A stretch of DNA of 48,487 nt from a virus, in the IMG/VR virus record IMGVR_UViG_3300031962_000005, positions 1 to 48,487 of that record; one strand, 5' to 3'. Of this stretch, positions 1 through 7,533 are shown one piece after another (positions within the stretch are counted from its first letter, which is position 1; the number at the start of each line of letters is the position of its first letter). Position numbers and translations under genes: made by a program. A model generated the notes under the pieces. The model was not told where the DNA came from, did not search any database, and worked only from the letters and a program-made list of their open reading frames with translations.

Positions 1-127
1 GCGCCAGGGCATGCGGCGTCTTGAGGGGCTGGGATTTCTTGACGAGGACACTGACCATAGATTCTCCTTTACGCTGGTGCTTCGGGTATGGGTTGTTGCG
101 GTTTACGCGGCGTCTTGATCCCCAAGA
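1..127. repeat. Terminal direct repeat, left copy (contig closure)
   Basis: These 127 bases are identical to 48361-48487. The repeat carries the first 58 bases of the minus-strand 451-aa gene (the start codon complement is at 56-58), its ribosome binding site, and the 3' end of the 125-aa membrane gene, so a gene boundary is duplicated rather than a special end structure. A length of 127 equals a common assembler k-mer. I therefore read it as the overlap of a circular assembly rather than a physical terminal repeat; a short true terminal redundancy cannot be excluded. Confidence 0.95.
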
Positions 128-446
128 TGACTTCGTTCGTGACCATGAGCGCCGTCAGCTTCATGCTCATCGCGGTCATGGCGTCCGTGGCCCGGTGGCT
201 GGTCTCGCGCTGATAGTCCGACAGCTCCTTGATCTGCTGGCGCAAGTCGGTCCTCAGGCTCTCGATCTTGCGGTCGAGCTCGCTCACCGTCTTGTCCATT
301 TCGGCGCGCGTGATGAATTCGTTGCCGGGGTTGATCGGCTTGAAAAACAGGGCCTTGATGGCCACGGCCAGACCGAACATTCCTCCCAGGAGAGCGATGA
401 TGGCGGTCAGGCCGACTACCACCGTCGTCGCTGCCTCGGTCTTCAT
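69..446 (-). CDS. Single-TM coiled-coil membrane protein, possible lysis protein
   Basis: 125 aa. Residues about 6-36 form one strong hydrophobic segment (VVVGLTAIIALLGG...). A charged heptad-like region follows (about 48-85) and then a Pro/Gln-rich tail. One N-terminal anchor plus a coiled coil is seen in small phage holin, spanin or inner-membrane proteins, but no family motif was recognised, so the lysis role is only inferred. The start ATG at 446 has a GAGGAGA ribosome site about 10 bases upstream. The gene precedes the 451-aa gene across the contig join. Confidence 0.75.
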   Translation of the reverse strand: MKTEAATTVVVGLTAIIALLGGMFGLAVAIKALFFKPINPGNEFITRAEMDKTVSELDRKIESLRTDLRQQIKELSDYQRETSHRATDAMTAMSMKLTALMVTNEVILGIKTPRKPQQPIPEAPA

Positions 447-481
447 GTCGATAGGTCACTCTCCTCTGTTCCCGTTCGTTG

Positions 482-772
482 TTAATGGCCTTTTATGACC
501 CCGCGCAAAGCGGCCTCTTGCTGGGCCGCCATCATCATCTGCTGCGCCTGCTGCTGCGCCACCACCTGTATCGCACCTATCTTCATGTGCTGCGTCCACA
601 GCTTCGCCATTTCGAGAATGCCCAGGATGAACTCGAAGGTCTTGAACTGGGCCGGGTCGAACTTGAGAGCCACGGCCTGCGTGGCCGGGTTATACTGGAT
701 CACGATATCCTGGGTGATCCCCTGAACTTCCGCGTCCCGGACGCCATGGTTGATGTCGCCGTTCTTTGGCAT
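482..772 (-). CDS. Hypothetical protein, Gln/Met-rich C-terminus
   Basis: 96 aa, not recognised. The N-terminal half reads as a small beta-rich domain (DIVIQYNPATQAVALKFDP). The C-terminal half is a predicted helix rich in Gln, Ala and Met (VVAQQQAQQMMMAAQQ). Start ATG at 772 has AAAGGA upstream. It lies just after the tandem palindromic repeat at 801-917 in the direction of transcription. Confidence 0.7.
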   Translation of the reverse strand: MPKNGDINHGVRDAEVQGITQDIVIQYNPATQAVALKFDPAQFKTFEFILGILEMAKLWTQHMKIGAIQVVAQQQAQQMMMAAQQEAALRGVIKGH

Positions 773-800
773 GTGCCTTGGTCCTTTCTTGAAAATAGCG

Positions 801-917
801 CTTTTCCCTGGGATTTAGAGGGGCCGCGCGCCAAATGGCGCGCCGACCCTACTTTTCCCTGGGATTTAAGCGCGCCGCGCGCCATTTGGCGCGCCGACCT
901 CACTTTTCCCTGGGATC
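801..917. repeat. Palindromic element, two tandem 51-bp units plus a partial third
   Basis: Units begin at 801, 852 and 903 with CTTTTCCCTGGGAT, an exact 51-bp period. The first two carry a GC-rich palindrome (GCGCGCCAAATGGCGCGCC at about 827-845; GCGCGCCATTTGGCGCGCC at about 877-895). The central AAA or TTT is inverted between the two, as if the stem had flipped. Related copies lie at 33355-33420, 35180-35250 and, inside a gene, 13074-13115. No gene fits this stretch on either strand. The stems could form strong hairpins in late-operon RNA or be protein-binding sites. Confidence 0.9.
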
Positions 918-926
918 GGCGCGTGT

Positions 927-1286
927 TTAACCGTCGCCGTAGCCGCCGCTGTTGTCGTGCCACCCCATCGACTTTAAGAACGCGCGCCGCTGTCCCCTGC
1001 TCGTGAACTTGGGCCGGCCGCCGCCCCCTTCCCCGTCGTCAGGCGTGTATTCTATGTCAAGGCCGTGCAGCTTGTCCCTGGCCATGGCCTCCGGGATTTG
1101 CTTGACATGCACGGCGGCCGCATCCGAAACCACCGGCCGGTGCCAGGCGATGAGCCCCGATCCGTCCCCCACCGCTTCCGTGAAAGACTTCTCCGGGAAG
1201 GCGGCGTCAAACTCCTCTTTTGACACGTCCTTGCCGTCTATCACGTAGCGTGTCTTAGAGCCCGTGCCTATGATCCTGCCTGTCAT
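927..1286 (-). CDS. Hypothetical phage protein
   Basis: 119 aa. The N-terminus has an IDGKDVSKEEFDAAFP motif of a kind found in short phage proteins of unknown role. The C-terminus is rich in Arg, Gly and Ser (FTSRGQRRAFLKSMGWHD). The ATG at 1286 overlaps the TGA of the 20-aa ORF at 1283-1345 (ATGA), so translation is probably coupled, and CGGAG lies about 10 bases upstream. It lies in the portal-proximal part of the late operon. Function unknown. Confidence 0.75.
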   Translation of the reverse strand: MTGRIIGTGSKTRYVIDGKDVSKEEFDAAFPEKSFTEAVGDGSGLIAWHRPVVSDAAAVHVKQIPEAMARDKLHGLDIEYTPDDGEGGGGRPKFTSRGQRRAFLKSMGWHDNSGGYGDG

Positions 1287-1345
1287 ACGTCAGGCTCCGA
1301 TTTTCCGCAGTTGGAGCACGTCTGAGTGCCGTTGTCATTCCACAT
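1283..1345 (-). CDS. 20-aa micro-ORF with one CxxC knuckle
   Basis: Reads MWNDNGTQTCSNCGKSEPDV and stops. It has a GTGAGGA ribosome site about 8 bases before the ATG, and its stop overlaps the next start as ATGA. It carries a single zinc-knuckle-like CSNCGK half-site, which would need a partner or dimer to bind metal. It may be a real micro-protein or a coupling peptide for the gene at 927-1286. Tight packing and a good ribosome site are the only support. Confidence 0.5.
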   Translation of the reverse strand: MWNDNGTQTCSNCGKSEPDV

Positions 1346-1355
1346 TGACTATTCC

Positions 1356-1616
1356 TCACTTCCCAGCAGGTCGTTTATCCAAGCCCTTTTCCTTCAAGAT
1401 GGCGGCGAGGTCATCGATGTGCAGGCAGTCGCAAAGGCAAGCCCCGGTCGGCACCGTTTGAGTCGGCGCGATGCCGCCGTTGCAATGATCACTGCCAGGC
1501 TGCGCGTCAAAGAGAACGCCAACGGCAACGATATTAGCGCCGCTGCCGTAGCCACCAAGCTGGATAACCTTGTCCCCGTTCTTTGCCTCACGGCCGTTTC
1601 GGTAGTGCATGGTCAA
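1356..1616 (-). CDS. Hypothetical small phage protein, Gly/Cys-rich
   Basis: 86 aa. The N-terminus MHYRNGREAKNGDKVI resembles short phage proteins with an SH3-like or beta-barrel beginning. A CLCDCLH cluster lies near residues 60-66. Start ATG at 1616 has TGGAGATTGACC upstream. It sits between the portal-proximal zinc protein and the 119-aa gene. Function unknown. Confidence 0.7.
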   Translation of the reverse strand: MTMHYRNGREAKNGDKVIQLGGYGSGANIVAVGVLFDAQPGSDHCNGGIAPTQTVPTGACLCDCLHIDDLAAILKEKGLDKRPAGK

Positions 1617-1640
1617 TCTCCATTAAATTGTTTCGTTTCC

Positions 1641-1805
1641 TCAGTCCTCTCTCCAGTCCCCACGATGCGGCCGACCATCTCGTGTCTCCTTCGGAAAAGG
1701 TGGCAAGCGGCCAATGACCTTTTTACACTTGGGACAAACGCGGATGCGTACCCTATCCGGGCTGAAGAAGCTGTGCTCATCCCCCGGGCCTAAGCACCTG
1801 ACCAT
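1641..1805 (-). CDS. 54-aa protein with CxxC zinc knuckle, overlaps portal 3' end
   Basis: Reads from ATG at 1805 (MVRCLGPGDEHSFF...), overlapping the last 29 bases of the portal gene in another frame. It has an RVCPKCKKVIG zinc-ribbon half-site and a Pro/Arg-rich tail. The same frame stays open upstream, but that part is only the shadow of the portal gene. It fills an otherwise empty gap before the 86-aa gene. The ribosome site (GGCGGGA) is weak. Confidence 0.5.
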   Translation of the reverse strand: MVRCLGPGDEHSFFSPDRVRIRVCPKCKKVIGRLPPFPKETRDGRPHRGDWRED

Positions 1806-3630
1806 TCCCGCCGCCCGCTTGACCATTGGGCTTCGCTCCTGCCTGCAAGCGCTGCAGAATCTGATTGCGGTCGCCCTGCTGGCCCATGCTCCTCCGCGTA
1901 TACTCCCGCGTTGTCGTCGCCGGCTTCGGGCCGCCCGCATCTTGGCCGGCACCGCCACCCCCTGTCTCTTGCGGCGGCTCTTGCACGGTCAGGATATCCT
2001 GCAAATCCGGGTCATCCATGTACTTGCCCACCTTTTGCAAATAGACGTTGAAGTCGAGAGAGACGCCCTGCTGTTGCGCTAACTGCGCCATGGGCAGGTA
2101 GGTCTGCTGCACAATTTGGTTGAGCATGGCCAGCCGCTGTTGCGGCGTCAAATGAGGCATGCTGTACGGATCGACCCGGATGTCCATATCCTCGTAGCCG
2201 TGATCCCTGGCCAGCCTCTTCCCCCCCATCGGCCCGCGCCCCTTGCCCTGCGGATGCACGTGTCGCACCACACTCATCCCCTGAAGTCCAGGCGCGCTGT
2301 ACTCGCTGCGCATCACGGCCGTGGGGTGATGATGCCAGTACCAACACAAGGCCGATATGACTGAGGAGGAGAAGTCAACCGTGCGTTGCTGCATCTCGTC
2401 GATGGCGGCCGAAGAATTGCTGTTAAGGAGCTTCTCCTGAGTCGCGGTGTCGCCCTGCGGAGAGAGCCCGCCCATCACGTCGAGGTTGCCCGCCAGCCAA
2501 CTGAATAGCTGCTTCATGGCCTCGAACAACATGTAGTTCTGCTGGTTGGGGCCGTTGAAGCTGACCATCTTGATCTTGTCGGGGTTGTCGCACCGTATCA
2601 ATTCCATGTCGTTGGCGCGGATCACGCGGTCGCCGTCTTCGGTGGCTCCCCCCTGCACCATGCCCACGTCTTTCTGGTTCTCGGCCTGGCGCAACAACTT
2701 TCTCAGGATGCGGTTGACCGAGTCGTCGAGGTCGTAGAGATCTTGGACCGGGGCCTTGGGCAGGCAGTTGCCGGGGACCTTGCCAAAGCCGGCGATGTGG
2801 TAAGGGCCCTGATCCGGGCCGATATACTTCTGAATGCGCAGGGCCTTGCCGAAGCTGGGATGACGCGCCCCTTCCTCGCTGGCCGCTCCTGAGAGCTGAT
2901 CGTCCCTTAAGGTCAGCACAACCTTATGACGCGGCAGGTAGACCTCCCACAAGTCAACGTGGTCCTCAAACTCCTCCTCGCCGGCGAGGGTCGTGCGCCC
3001 AAGCAAGCCGATCCGCTCATCCCCCTCCATGTTGTAAATCTGGTCGCTGGAGGCCGAGAGGTCCTTGCGGGCCTTCGAGTAGAGCTTCGAGTCCTTGATG
3101 GCGGCCATGGGGACGCGGTAGCGGTGTCCCATGAAGCCGCACTCGCTGAAACGCTTGGCATGTACGTCGAAAACGAAGTCGTCAAGATCCACCACCTCGG
3201 CGAACGGCGTCCCGGCTTTCAGCTTCCACCCCATGAGGGCCGCATCGCCAGGCGTGGCCAGGGCGACCTTACAAACCCCCACCGAGAAGAGGGCATCAAC
3301 GACGCACTCCCCGAGCGTGTCCACCAGGTTGATGCGTTCGATTTCCTTGTTGGCCCAGTCCTGCATGGCGCTGACCACGGGGCGGGCTTTCTTGCTCCAG
3401 GTCGTGAGCATCACGCGCGGGTTGTGGGCGATGAGCTTGCGGCCGACGATGGTGACGTACTGGGCGATGAGGTTGCAGGGGCGGATTTTGGCGGACCCTT
3501 CTTCCGACCACCTGCGGCCCACGAAGTGGCGGACAGCGTCATAGCGCAGCTGGCGCGGGGCCCTCAGGACCAGGCGGGCCCGCTGCATGGCCGAACAGAG
3601 GCGACTGATGTCGACGTCTAATTTAGCCAA
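1777..3630 (-). CDS. Portal protein (head-tail connector)
   Basis: 617 aa. The portal forms the dodecameric ring at one capsid vertex through which DNA is packaged and ejected. N-terminal helices (MQRARLVLRAP), a conserved ARPVVSAMQDWANKEI helix, central acidic beta segments (EDHVDLWEVYLP) and a Gln-rich C-terminal half with a disordered Gly/Gln tail fit the large portals of P22/T7-like podoviruses. It lies next to the terminase block. The apparent start is TTG (complement at 3628-3630). An upstream ATG in another frame encodes only MPLG before a stop that overlaps this region, so initiation may be coupled. An alternative start is Met15. Confidence 0.88.
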   Translation of the reverse strand: MAKLDVDISRLCSAMQRARLVLRAPRQLRYDAVRHFVGRRWSEEGSAKIRPCNLIAQYVTIVGRKLIAHNPRVMLTTWSKKARPVVSAMQDWANKEIERINLVDTLGECVVDALFSVGVCKVALATPGDAALMGWKLKAGTPFAEVVDLDDFVFDVHAKRFSECGFMGHRYRVPMAAIKDSKLYSKARKDLSASSDQIYNMEGDERIGLLGRTTLAGEEEFEDHVDLWEVYLPRHKVVLTLRDDQLSGAASEEGARHPSFGKALRIQKYIGPDQGPYHIAGFGKVPGNCLPKAPVQDLYDLDDSVNRILRKLLRQAENQKDVGMVQGGATEDGDRVIRANDMELIRCDNPDKIKMVSFNGPNQQNYMLFEAMKQLFSWLAGNLDVMGGLSPQGDTATQEKLLNSNSSAAIDEMQQRTVDFSSSVISALCWYWHHHPTAVMRSEYSAPGLQGMSVVRHVHPQGKGRGPMGGKRLARDHGYEDMDIRVDPYSMPHLTPQQRLAMLNQIVQQTYLPMAQLAQQQGVSLDFNVYLQKVGKYMDDPDLQDILTVQEPPQETGGGGAGQDAGGPKPATTTREYTRRSMGQQGDRNQILQRLQAGAKPNGQAGGGNGQVLRPGG

Positions 3631-3660
3631 GTGGCATTGTGTGCTTCCGCCTTGGTCGAG

Positions 3661-3873
3661 TTACCACGTAGAGAACGGGGGGTGTGTAAGGTTCGGCGCC
3701 ATCCCCAGAAGCGACAGAGCGAAGTAGAGGATCATCACCACCACCAGGACCACCACCAGCTTGTTGATGAGGGCCAATATCCACGGCTCGATAAAGCCGG
3801 CCAGGAGGTAATTCATCGCCCAGACCACGACGCCCAGGACGATGAGCCACACGATGAGCTGGATAAAGGGCAT
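3661..3873 (-). CDS. Small two-TM membrane protein, holin candidate
   Basis: 70 aa, almost all hydrophobic. TM1 is about residues 4-24 (IQLIVWLIVLGVVVWAMNYL) and TM2 about 33-57 (ALINKLVVVLVVVMILYF), followed by a short polar tail. It resembles a widespread family of phage membrane proteins starting MPFIQLIVxLIVLGVV that is often annotated as a putative holin. Start ATG at 3873 has GAGGAG upstream. It sits between portal and terminase, next to the inserted HNH gene. The lysis role is inference. Confidence 0.75.
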   Translation of the reverse strand: MPFIQLIVWLIVLGVVVWAMNYLLAGFIEPWILALINKLVVVLVVVMILYFALSLLGMAPNLTHPPFSTW

Positions 3874-3913
3874 CAGGCGTACTCCTCTTCGCGCTCGCGC
3901 TTCCTAAAATACA

Positions 3914-3947
3914 AGGAGCCACCCATGTTGTACCATGGTTGGCTCCT
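3914..3947 (-). terminator. Terminator-like hairpin beside the inserted HNH gene
   Basis: AGGAGCCA pairs with TGGCTCCT and, after one mismatch, CCATG with CATGG, around the six-base loop TTGTAC. Read on the minus strand the stem is followed by TTGTATTTTAGG, giving a moderately T-rich tract. It could stop or attenuate terminase-side transcription before the two-TM and portal genes, or insulate the plus-strand HNH gene that begins 33 bp away. Confidence 0.45.
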
Positions 3948-3979
3948 CTTAACAATGACCCACTGAAAAGGAGCGGGGC

Positions 3980-4447
3980 ATGTCTCGGGACGATCTTATC
4001 GGAAACACGTACAGCCGGAAACATGGCTGCGCCTCGCCTGGACGCAGGACCGTCGAGTACCAAGCATGGCTCAGCATGAAAGGCCGTTGCCTTAATCCCA
4101 GGAATAAAAACTACGCCTCTTGGGGTGGACGAGGCATCAAGATTTGCGAGCGCTGGACTAACTCCTTTGAAACGTTTTTGAAAGACATAGGGCTGCGTCC
4201 ATCGAGAAAGCACAGCCTTCATCGGAAGGACAACGACGGCAATTACGAGCCCAACAACTGCCAGTGGGCCACCGCTAAGCAGCAAGCAAGGTCGCGACGA
4301 AACAACCGCCTCTTAACTTTTGACGGGAAGACAATGCCGATGAGTGCCTGGGCCGACAGCCTCTTGATCTCAAAAGGAACGCTTTACCGGCGTCTGCAAA
4401 AGTGGCCATTAAGCCGGGCCTTGACGGAACCGTTGCGTCCGTATTAA
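3980..4447 (+). CDS. Free-standing HNH homing endonuclease
   Basis: 155 aa. It has an N-terminal recognition region with the AP2-like motif YASWGGRGIKICERW (about 45-59), a nuclease core HSLHRKDNDGNYEPNNCQWAT (about 78-98) in which NYEPxNCxWAT marks the phage HNH family, and a C-terminal HTH-like segment (about 120-150). It would nick or cut DNA at a related site and spread by repair. It runs opposite to its late neighbours, has AAAAGGAG upstream, and its TAA overlaps the large-terminase stop by 4 bp. Homologous remains lie at 40290-40546 and 45721-45868. Confidence 0.9.
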   Translation: MSRDDLIGNTYSRKHGCASPGRRTVEYQAWLSMKGRCLNPRNKNYASWGGRGIKICERWTNSFETFLKDIGLRPSRKHSLHRKDNDGNYEPNNCQWATAKQQARSRRNNRLLTFDGKTMPMSAWADSLLISKGTLYRRLQKWPLSRALTEPLRPY

Positions 4448-6303
4448 GCAGACGCCTCTTCTCTTGCCAACCGGTCGTGATATTGGCGGCGCCATTGCAA
4501 GGAAAGAACCGGGATTGTCTCGTCAGGTTTCTTGGGCTTCGAAAGGCCGAACGTTTTGGCGCATTTCCAGCTCAGCGCATCGGCTATGACAACGTCCGCG
4601 TGATTGACTCGCGCACCAGATGGGTCATTGGTCGAAGTCTCAGCGCTATGCTCAATGTACCCGCGCTTGTCATAGCGAAACGCCAAGCAATCGCCCAATG
4701 CCTCCCGAGAGCGATTAAGGAACTGCCGACTGTGCAAGGCAGCACGGTAATCTTCGAGCAAGGCCCGCTTGTTGTTCGGGCTCGCGTACCAGCCCGGAGC
4801 CTCGGAGGCGTCGGCGAACTCCTTGAACTCGTCGGTCTTGAAGTAGACGTTCCGGTACCCCAGCTCCATGAATCGCTTCCCGAAGGTGTAGCCCGGTCCA
4901 GGCACTTCCCAGGCAACCAGGGCCGGCTCGCCATGATCGGTCGAGAACAGCCAGCCCAGGGCCGCGACCAGGACCGCGAACTTCTCGGGGAGGATATGCG
5001 GGTTCCGGTACTCCATGACCTTCTCGCCCGTCGAGCCGCAGGTAACCGAAGCGCAGGAAGGCGTGGCGCCCGAGCCGGTCGAGATGTCGCAGCCGATGCC
5101 GTAATTATCCCGCCTCGGACGCGGGCCATGGAAGGAAGAGCCGTCGCCCCCCTGGTCCGTGAGGGTGCACCACAGCTTAAGTGCACCACCCTTTGTCGGG
5201 ACAAGGGAGAGGGGGCGGCCAGAATCCCGGTCGAAATGAATGTCCCCCTCCCAGTACGGCTCGGCGGCGAAGGTGGTTTGCAAGGTGAGGATCATAAGCC
5301 GGTCGAAGAACTGACTAACCGATCCCTTGGGATCAATATCCAGATCCATGGCAATGGCACGCGCAGAGCCCTTACGCCGGCACTGCTCGTCGTACCAAGG
5401 GCTGCGAACCCCCGGGAAGGGGCCGCCGGTCGGGCTGCCGTCCATGACAAACCGGTAGTCAGCAGGATATACGAACGACTTGTCAAGAGCCGTAACCTTG
5501 CCTGCCTCGGGGTCATAGCGGTAAAGCCCCTTTCGCTTGTCGGGATGACTCGTCCAGTGCATCACCAGCTTGCGCATGTCTACGCGCTGCGTTATTTCAT
5601 AGGCGGCTGTAGCCAGGCCCGTATGAGTGAAATTAAAGATGCGGCATCCAGTCGTGTCCGACGTTCGATGCAGGACTTCAAAATCCTCTTCGATTTGGCT
5701 GAACTCGTCAATTCCCATTGCCGTAGCGCGGCCGCCAACGCCAGCCTTTCCCGTTGACGCCTGTCCTGTCGCGACCGATCGATTGGTGATGTTGCCACGG
5801 TACATTTTCTTTTTTTTGAGCCTGGGTTTCATCCAGTCCGGCAAGTTCTCAAATATGAAGTCCCACTTCCAAAGCAAGCTGTCCGGATCGTCCGACTCGA
5901 CCGCCTCGGCATTACGGCTGATAAACAAAAACTTGTTCCAGCCGTGAAAGAGCCAGAGCCAGAAGAAGACGATCACCAGCATCCACGAAGCGCCCATCTC
6001 CCTTGACTTCTCGATGCACAGGTCCTCGTCCTCCTCTATCGAGTCGAGCATCACCCGGAAGGCGTCGTCCTGAAAGTCCCAGGGAATGAAAGGCCCGACC
6101 TGCCCTATCCCCTTCTTCCTGGGGTTGAACTGCCAGACAAAGATGGCCACGAAGAAGATGAGGTCCTGACGGCACATCTCGAACAGGCCGCGCTGTAGCA
6201 ACCGATCGGTAAGGCAGGCCTTGAGGATCGCCACCCGCCACTCAGCCACATTCTTCCGGGGCCAGCGCGGCACCAGGGCGTGCCACTTACCAGGAGATAA
6301 CAT
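4444..6303 (-). CDS. terL: Terminase large subunit
   Basis: 619 aa. This is the packaging motor ATPase and headful or end-cutting nuclease, acting at the portal. The N-terminal ATPase has EKSREMGASW (98-107) in the adenine-binding/Walker A position and a Walker B MGIDEFS with D199-E200. A Lys/Arg-rich stretch is at 160-175. The RNase H-like nuclease domain begins at YGIGCDIS (D406), followed by VAWEVPG (E466) and NHADVVIADAL (D570, D575), the usual acidic triad. Start ATG at 6303 has GGAGGAAG and overlaps the 58-aa zinc gene by 17 bp. The C-terminal stop overlaps the inserted HNH gene. Confidence 0.95.
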   Translation of the reverse strand: MLSPGKWHALVPRWPRKNVAEWRVAILKACLTDRLLQRGLFEMCRQDLIFFVAIFVWQFNPRKKGIGQVGPFIPWDFQDDAFRVMLDSIEEDEDLCIEKSREMGASWMLVIVFFWLWLFHGWNKFLFISRNAEAVESDDPDSLLWKWDFIFENLPDWMKPRLKKKKMYRGNITNRSVATGQASTGKAGVGGRATAMGIDEFSQIEEDFEVLHRTSDTTGCRIFNFTHTGLATAAYEITQRVDMRKLVMHWTSHPDKRKGLYRYDPEAGKVTALDKSFVYPADYRFVMDGSPTGGPFPGVRSPWYDEQCRRKGSARAIAMDLDIDPKGSVSQFFDRLMILTLQTTFAAEPYWEGDIHFDRDSGRPLSLVPTKGGALKLWCTLTDQGGDGSSFHGPRPRRDNYGIGCDISTGSGATPSCASVTCGSTGEKVMEYRNPHILPEKFAVLVAALGWLFSTDHGEPALVAWEVPGPGYTFGKRFMELGYRNVYFKTDEFKEFADASEAPGWYASPNNKRALLEDYRAALHSRQFLNRSREALGDCLAFRYDKRGYIEHSAETSTNDPSGARVNHADVVIADALSWKCAKTFGLSKPKKPDETIPVLSLQWRRQYHDRLAREEASA

Positions 6304-6463
6304 CGGGCCTCACTTCCTCCTCCAGTACGGGCCCATAAGCGGGACAGCGAACGTAGTCACGCAACGGTGCCACCTCGCCAGGGAACGCATGGCAAGGGCA
6401 CGGCCTGCTGCGGTGCCACTCCCAGCCGCCGCACCGCTCACACGTTTCAGGATGCCTCGCCAT
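6287..6463 (-). CDS. 58-aa Cys-rich protein between the terminase genes
   Basis: Reads from ATG at 6463 to TAA at 6287. It overlaps the end of the upstream gene and the start of terL by 17 bp each, so the three genes form one coupled unit. It holds CERCGGWEWH, then CPCH and a later Cys, a plausible small zinc-binding fold, and ends EEEVRPDVISW. GGAGG lies 11 bases before the ATG. It could be a terminase cofactor or DNA-binding accessory; this rests on position and the Cys pattern only. Confidence 0.7.
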   Translation of the reverse strand: MARHPETCERCGGWEWHRSRPCPCHAFPGEVAPLRDYVRCPAYGPVLEEEVRPDVISW

Positions 6464-6836
6464 TCCTCAACCCCTCCAAAAACCTATCCGCATGCGCCAA
6501 CGCCGCCGCCGTCCCTACATCCTCCTTAACCTCCCCCTCCACCTTCACCGGCTCCCGCGCCTTCTGAAAGTCGGCGTACTTCGCCATGAACGTCCCACGA
6601 CTCTCCTTGAGCCACTCCCGCGCCACTTCTTGCATCGGCTTAGTGTCATAACTCTTCGGCAACGCCAAAACATGACACATCGCCTCATACAAGTCAGGCT
6701 CCTCCTCGTACCCCTCCGGGTACTCACCCCGCGCCGCCGCCTCCCGCTGTAGCTTCAACTTGGCCCGAATCTCCGCAGCGTGAGCCCGTTTCTTCTTAGT
6801 CGCCTCGCTAACCGGTTCATTAGATTCCTTCGCCAT
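6447..6836 (-). CDS. Candidate terminase small subunit
   Basis: 129 aa from ATG at 6836 (MAKESNEPVSEATKKK), which has GGCGGAG upstream; the frame is open further but that extension has no ribosome site. It is highly charged and helical, with a Lys/Arg-rich N-terminus and a central EPDLYEAMCHVLALPKS segment. As the first late gene, just upstream of terL, it is the natural candidate for the pac-recognising small subunit, but no HTH or family motif was recognised. The assignment is by position. Confidence 0.6.
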   Translation of the reverse strand: MAKESNEPVSEATKKKRAHAAEIRAKLKLQREAAARGEYPEGYEEEPDLYEAMCHVLALPKSYDTKPMQEVAREWLKESRGTFMAKYADFQKAREPVKVEGEVKEDVGTAAALAHADRFLEGLRNGEAS

Positions 6837-6843
6837 GCTCCGC

Positions 6844-6872
6844 CTTATACCCCATCCACCACCAAAACACAA
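6844..6872 (-). promoter_or_regulatory. Possible late promoter, minus strand
   Basis: On the minus strand TTGTGT (6867-6872) and TATAAG (6844-6849) are separated by 17 bases, close to sigma70 boxes. Initiation would fall at or next to the small-terminase ATG at 6836, giving a nearly leaderless mRNA. The ribosome site GGCGGAG lies between the -10 box and the ATG, so this promoter may be fortuitous or may not be the main one. Confidence 0.3.
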
Positions 6873-7161
6873 GCCGCCTCATGGTGCCAGACAGGGCCTA
6901 CCCTTGACGTAACCCCTTGAGGCGCAAGAGGGGATTAAGTCTTACCACCCTACCCGGTGCAAGGGGTGGGGGGGCGGCTCAAGCCTGGCCATGAGGCCCT
7001 GCCGGCCCTCCTGCCCCCCAGGCACACTAAAAGGCACGCCTGCCGCAACCTCTTGATCTTTAATGAGATCGGGATTTCATTGAACATAACAGTTATTATC
7101 GGACGCAGCCAATTACCAGGCGGACGGGGACGGGGATAGTAGCGCAGATATTCTTGGGGGC
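6873..7161. other. Divergent control region, left part, no gene
   Basis: No convincing gene on either strand. An imperfect hairpin (CCCCTTG...CAAGAGGGG, 6914-6934) is followed by very GC-rich sequence. An AT-rich island at about 7055-7100 contains the 11-bp palindrome ATAACAGTTAT at 7086-7096. Together with the iterons at 7162-7205 this is where early and late transcription diverge, and it is a reasonable place for an origin or operators. That role is inferred from position and composition. Confidence 0.5.
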
Positions 7162-7205
7162 CAGTGGGACGACAGTGGGCCGCTGGGACGCGAGCTGGGA
7201 CGCGA
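7162..7205. repeat. Iteron-like short direct repeats
   Basis: Four adjacent units with period 10-12: CAGTGGGACGA (7162), CAGTGGGCCG (7173), CTGGGACGCGA (7183) and CTGGGACGCGA (7195). The last two are identical. They abut the first early transcription unit and follow an AT-rich stretch, a pattern seen in replication origins and operator arrays. The binding protein is unknown; the ParB-like HTH protein at 12695-13612 is one candidate. Confidence 0.55.
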
Positions 7206-7246
7206 TTTGACAGCGTTTTGGGGGATATGTCATGCTTCGTTCGAGT

Positions 7247-7274
7247 TTGGTGACGTTCACTGGGCTCTTATGAT
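7247..7274 (+). promoter_or_regulatory. Possible early promoter upstream of the 77-aa gene
   Basis: TTGGTG (7247-7252) and TATGAT (7269-7274) are 16 bases apart and lie 26 bp before the ATG at 7300. A separate TTGACA at 7207-7212 lies in a 12-bp string, GATTTGACAGCG, that is repeated at 7776-7787 in the strong promoter of the next unit, but it lacks a good -10 box at standard spacing. Either could start the first early transcript. Confidence 0.35.
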
Positions 7275-7299
7275 GTCTTTACCTCTATGGAGTGTGTCG

Positions 7300-7533
7300 A
7301 TGAAAGTCTTCACCCGGTTGGTCACTAGGTTTCTGCGTCCCCGTGGCATCTCTTTGGATCGGCTGCGCCGGTTCGCCCGCGCTGACCTTGAGAGGTCCTC
7401 GGGCTCGTTCTCCTGGACGGCGGCGGAATTACGCATGATGGCGCAGACCGAGAAATTGGCGTCCGTGTCGCGGCGCGTCATCAGGACTGACTCCGCGCAT
7501 TCCCTGCCCGCCCGCAATGGGGTGGCGTCATGA
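7300..7533 (+). CDS. Hypothetical early protein, Arg-rich
   Basis: 77 aa from ATG at 7300 (MKVFTRLVTRFLRPRG), which has TGGAG upstream; the frame is open back to 7207 but a start there would fall in control sequence. It is basic (pI clearly high) and Ser/Arg-rich with a short helical start. Its TGA overlaps the next ATG as ATGA. No family recognised. Confidence 0.6.
   Translation: MKVFTRLVTRFLRPRGISLDRLRRFARADLERSSGSFSWTAAELRMMAQTEKLASVSRRVIRTDSAHSLPARNGVAS

Noticed and set aside
3623-4285. 220-codon minus-strand frame between portal and terminase
   Set aside because: Overlaps the two-TM gene and is antisense to the intact HNH gene; no coherent protein features.
4402-5757. 451-codon plus-strand frame over the large terminase
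   Set aside because: Shadow of terL: no motifs, Arg/Ala/Gly-rich, while the minus-strand frame has all terminase motifs.
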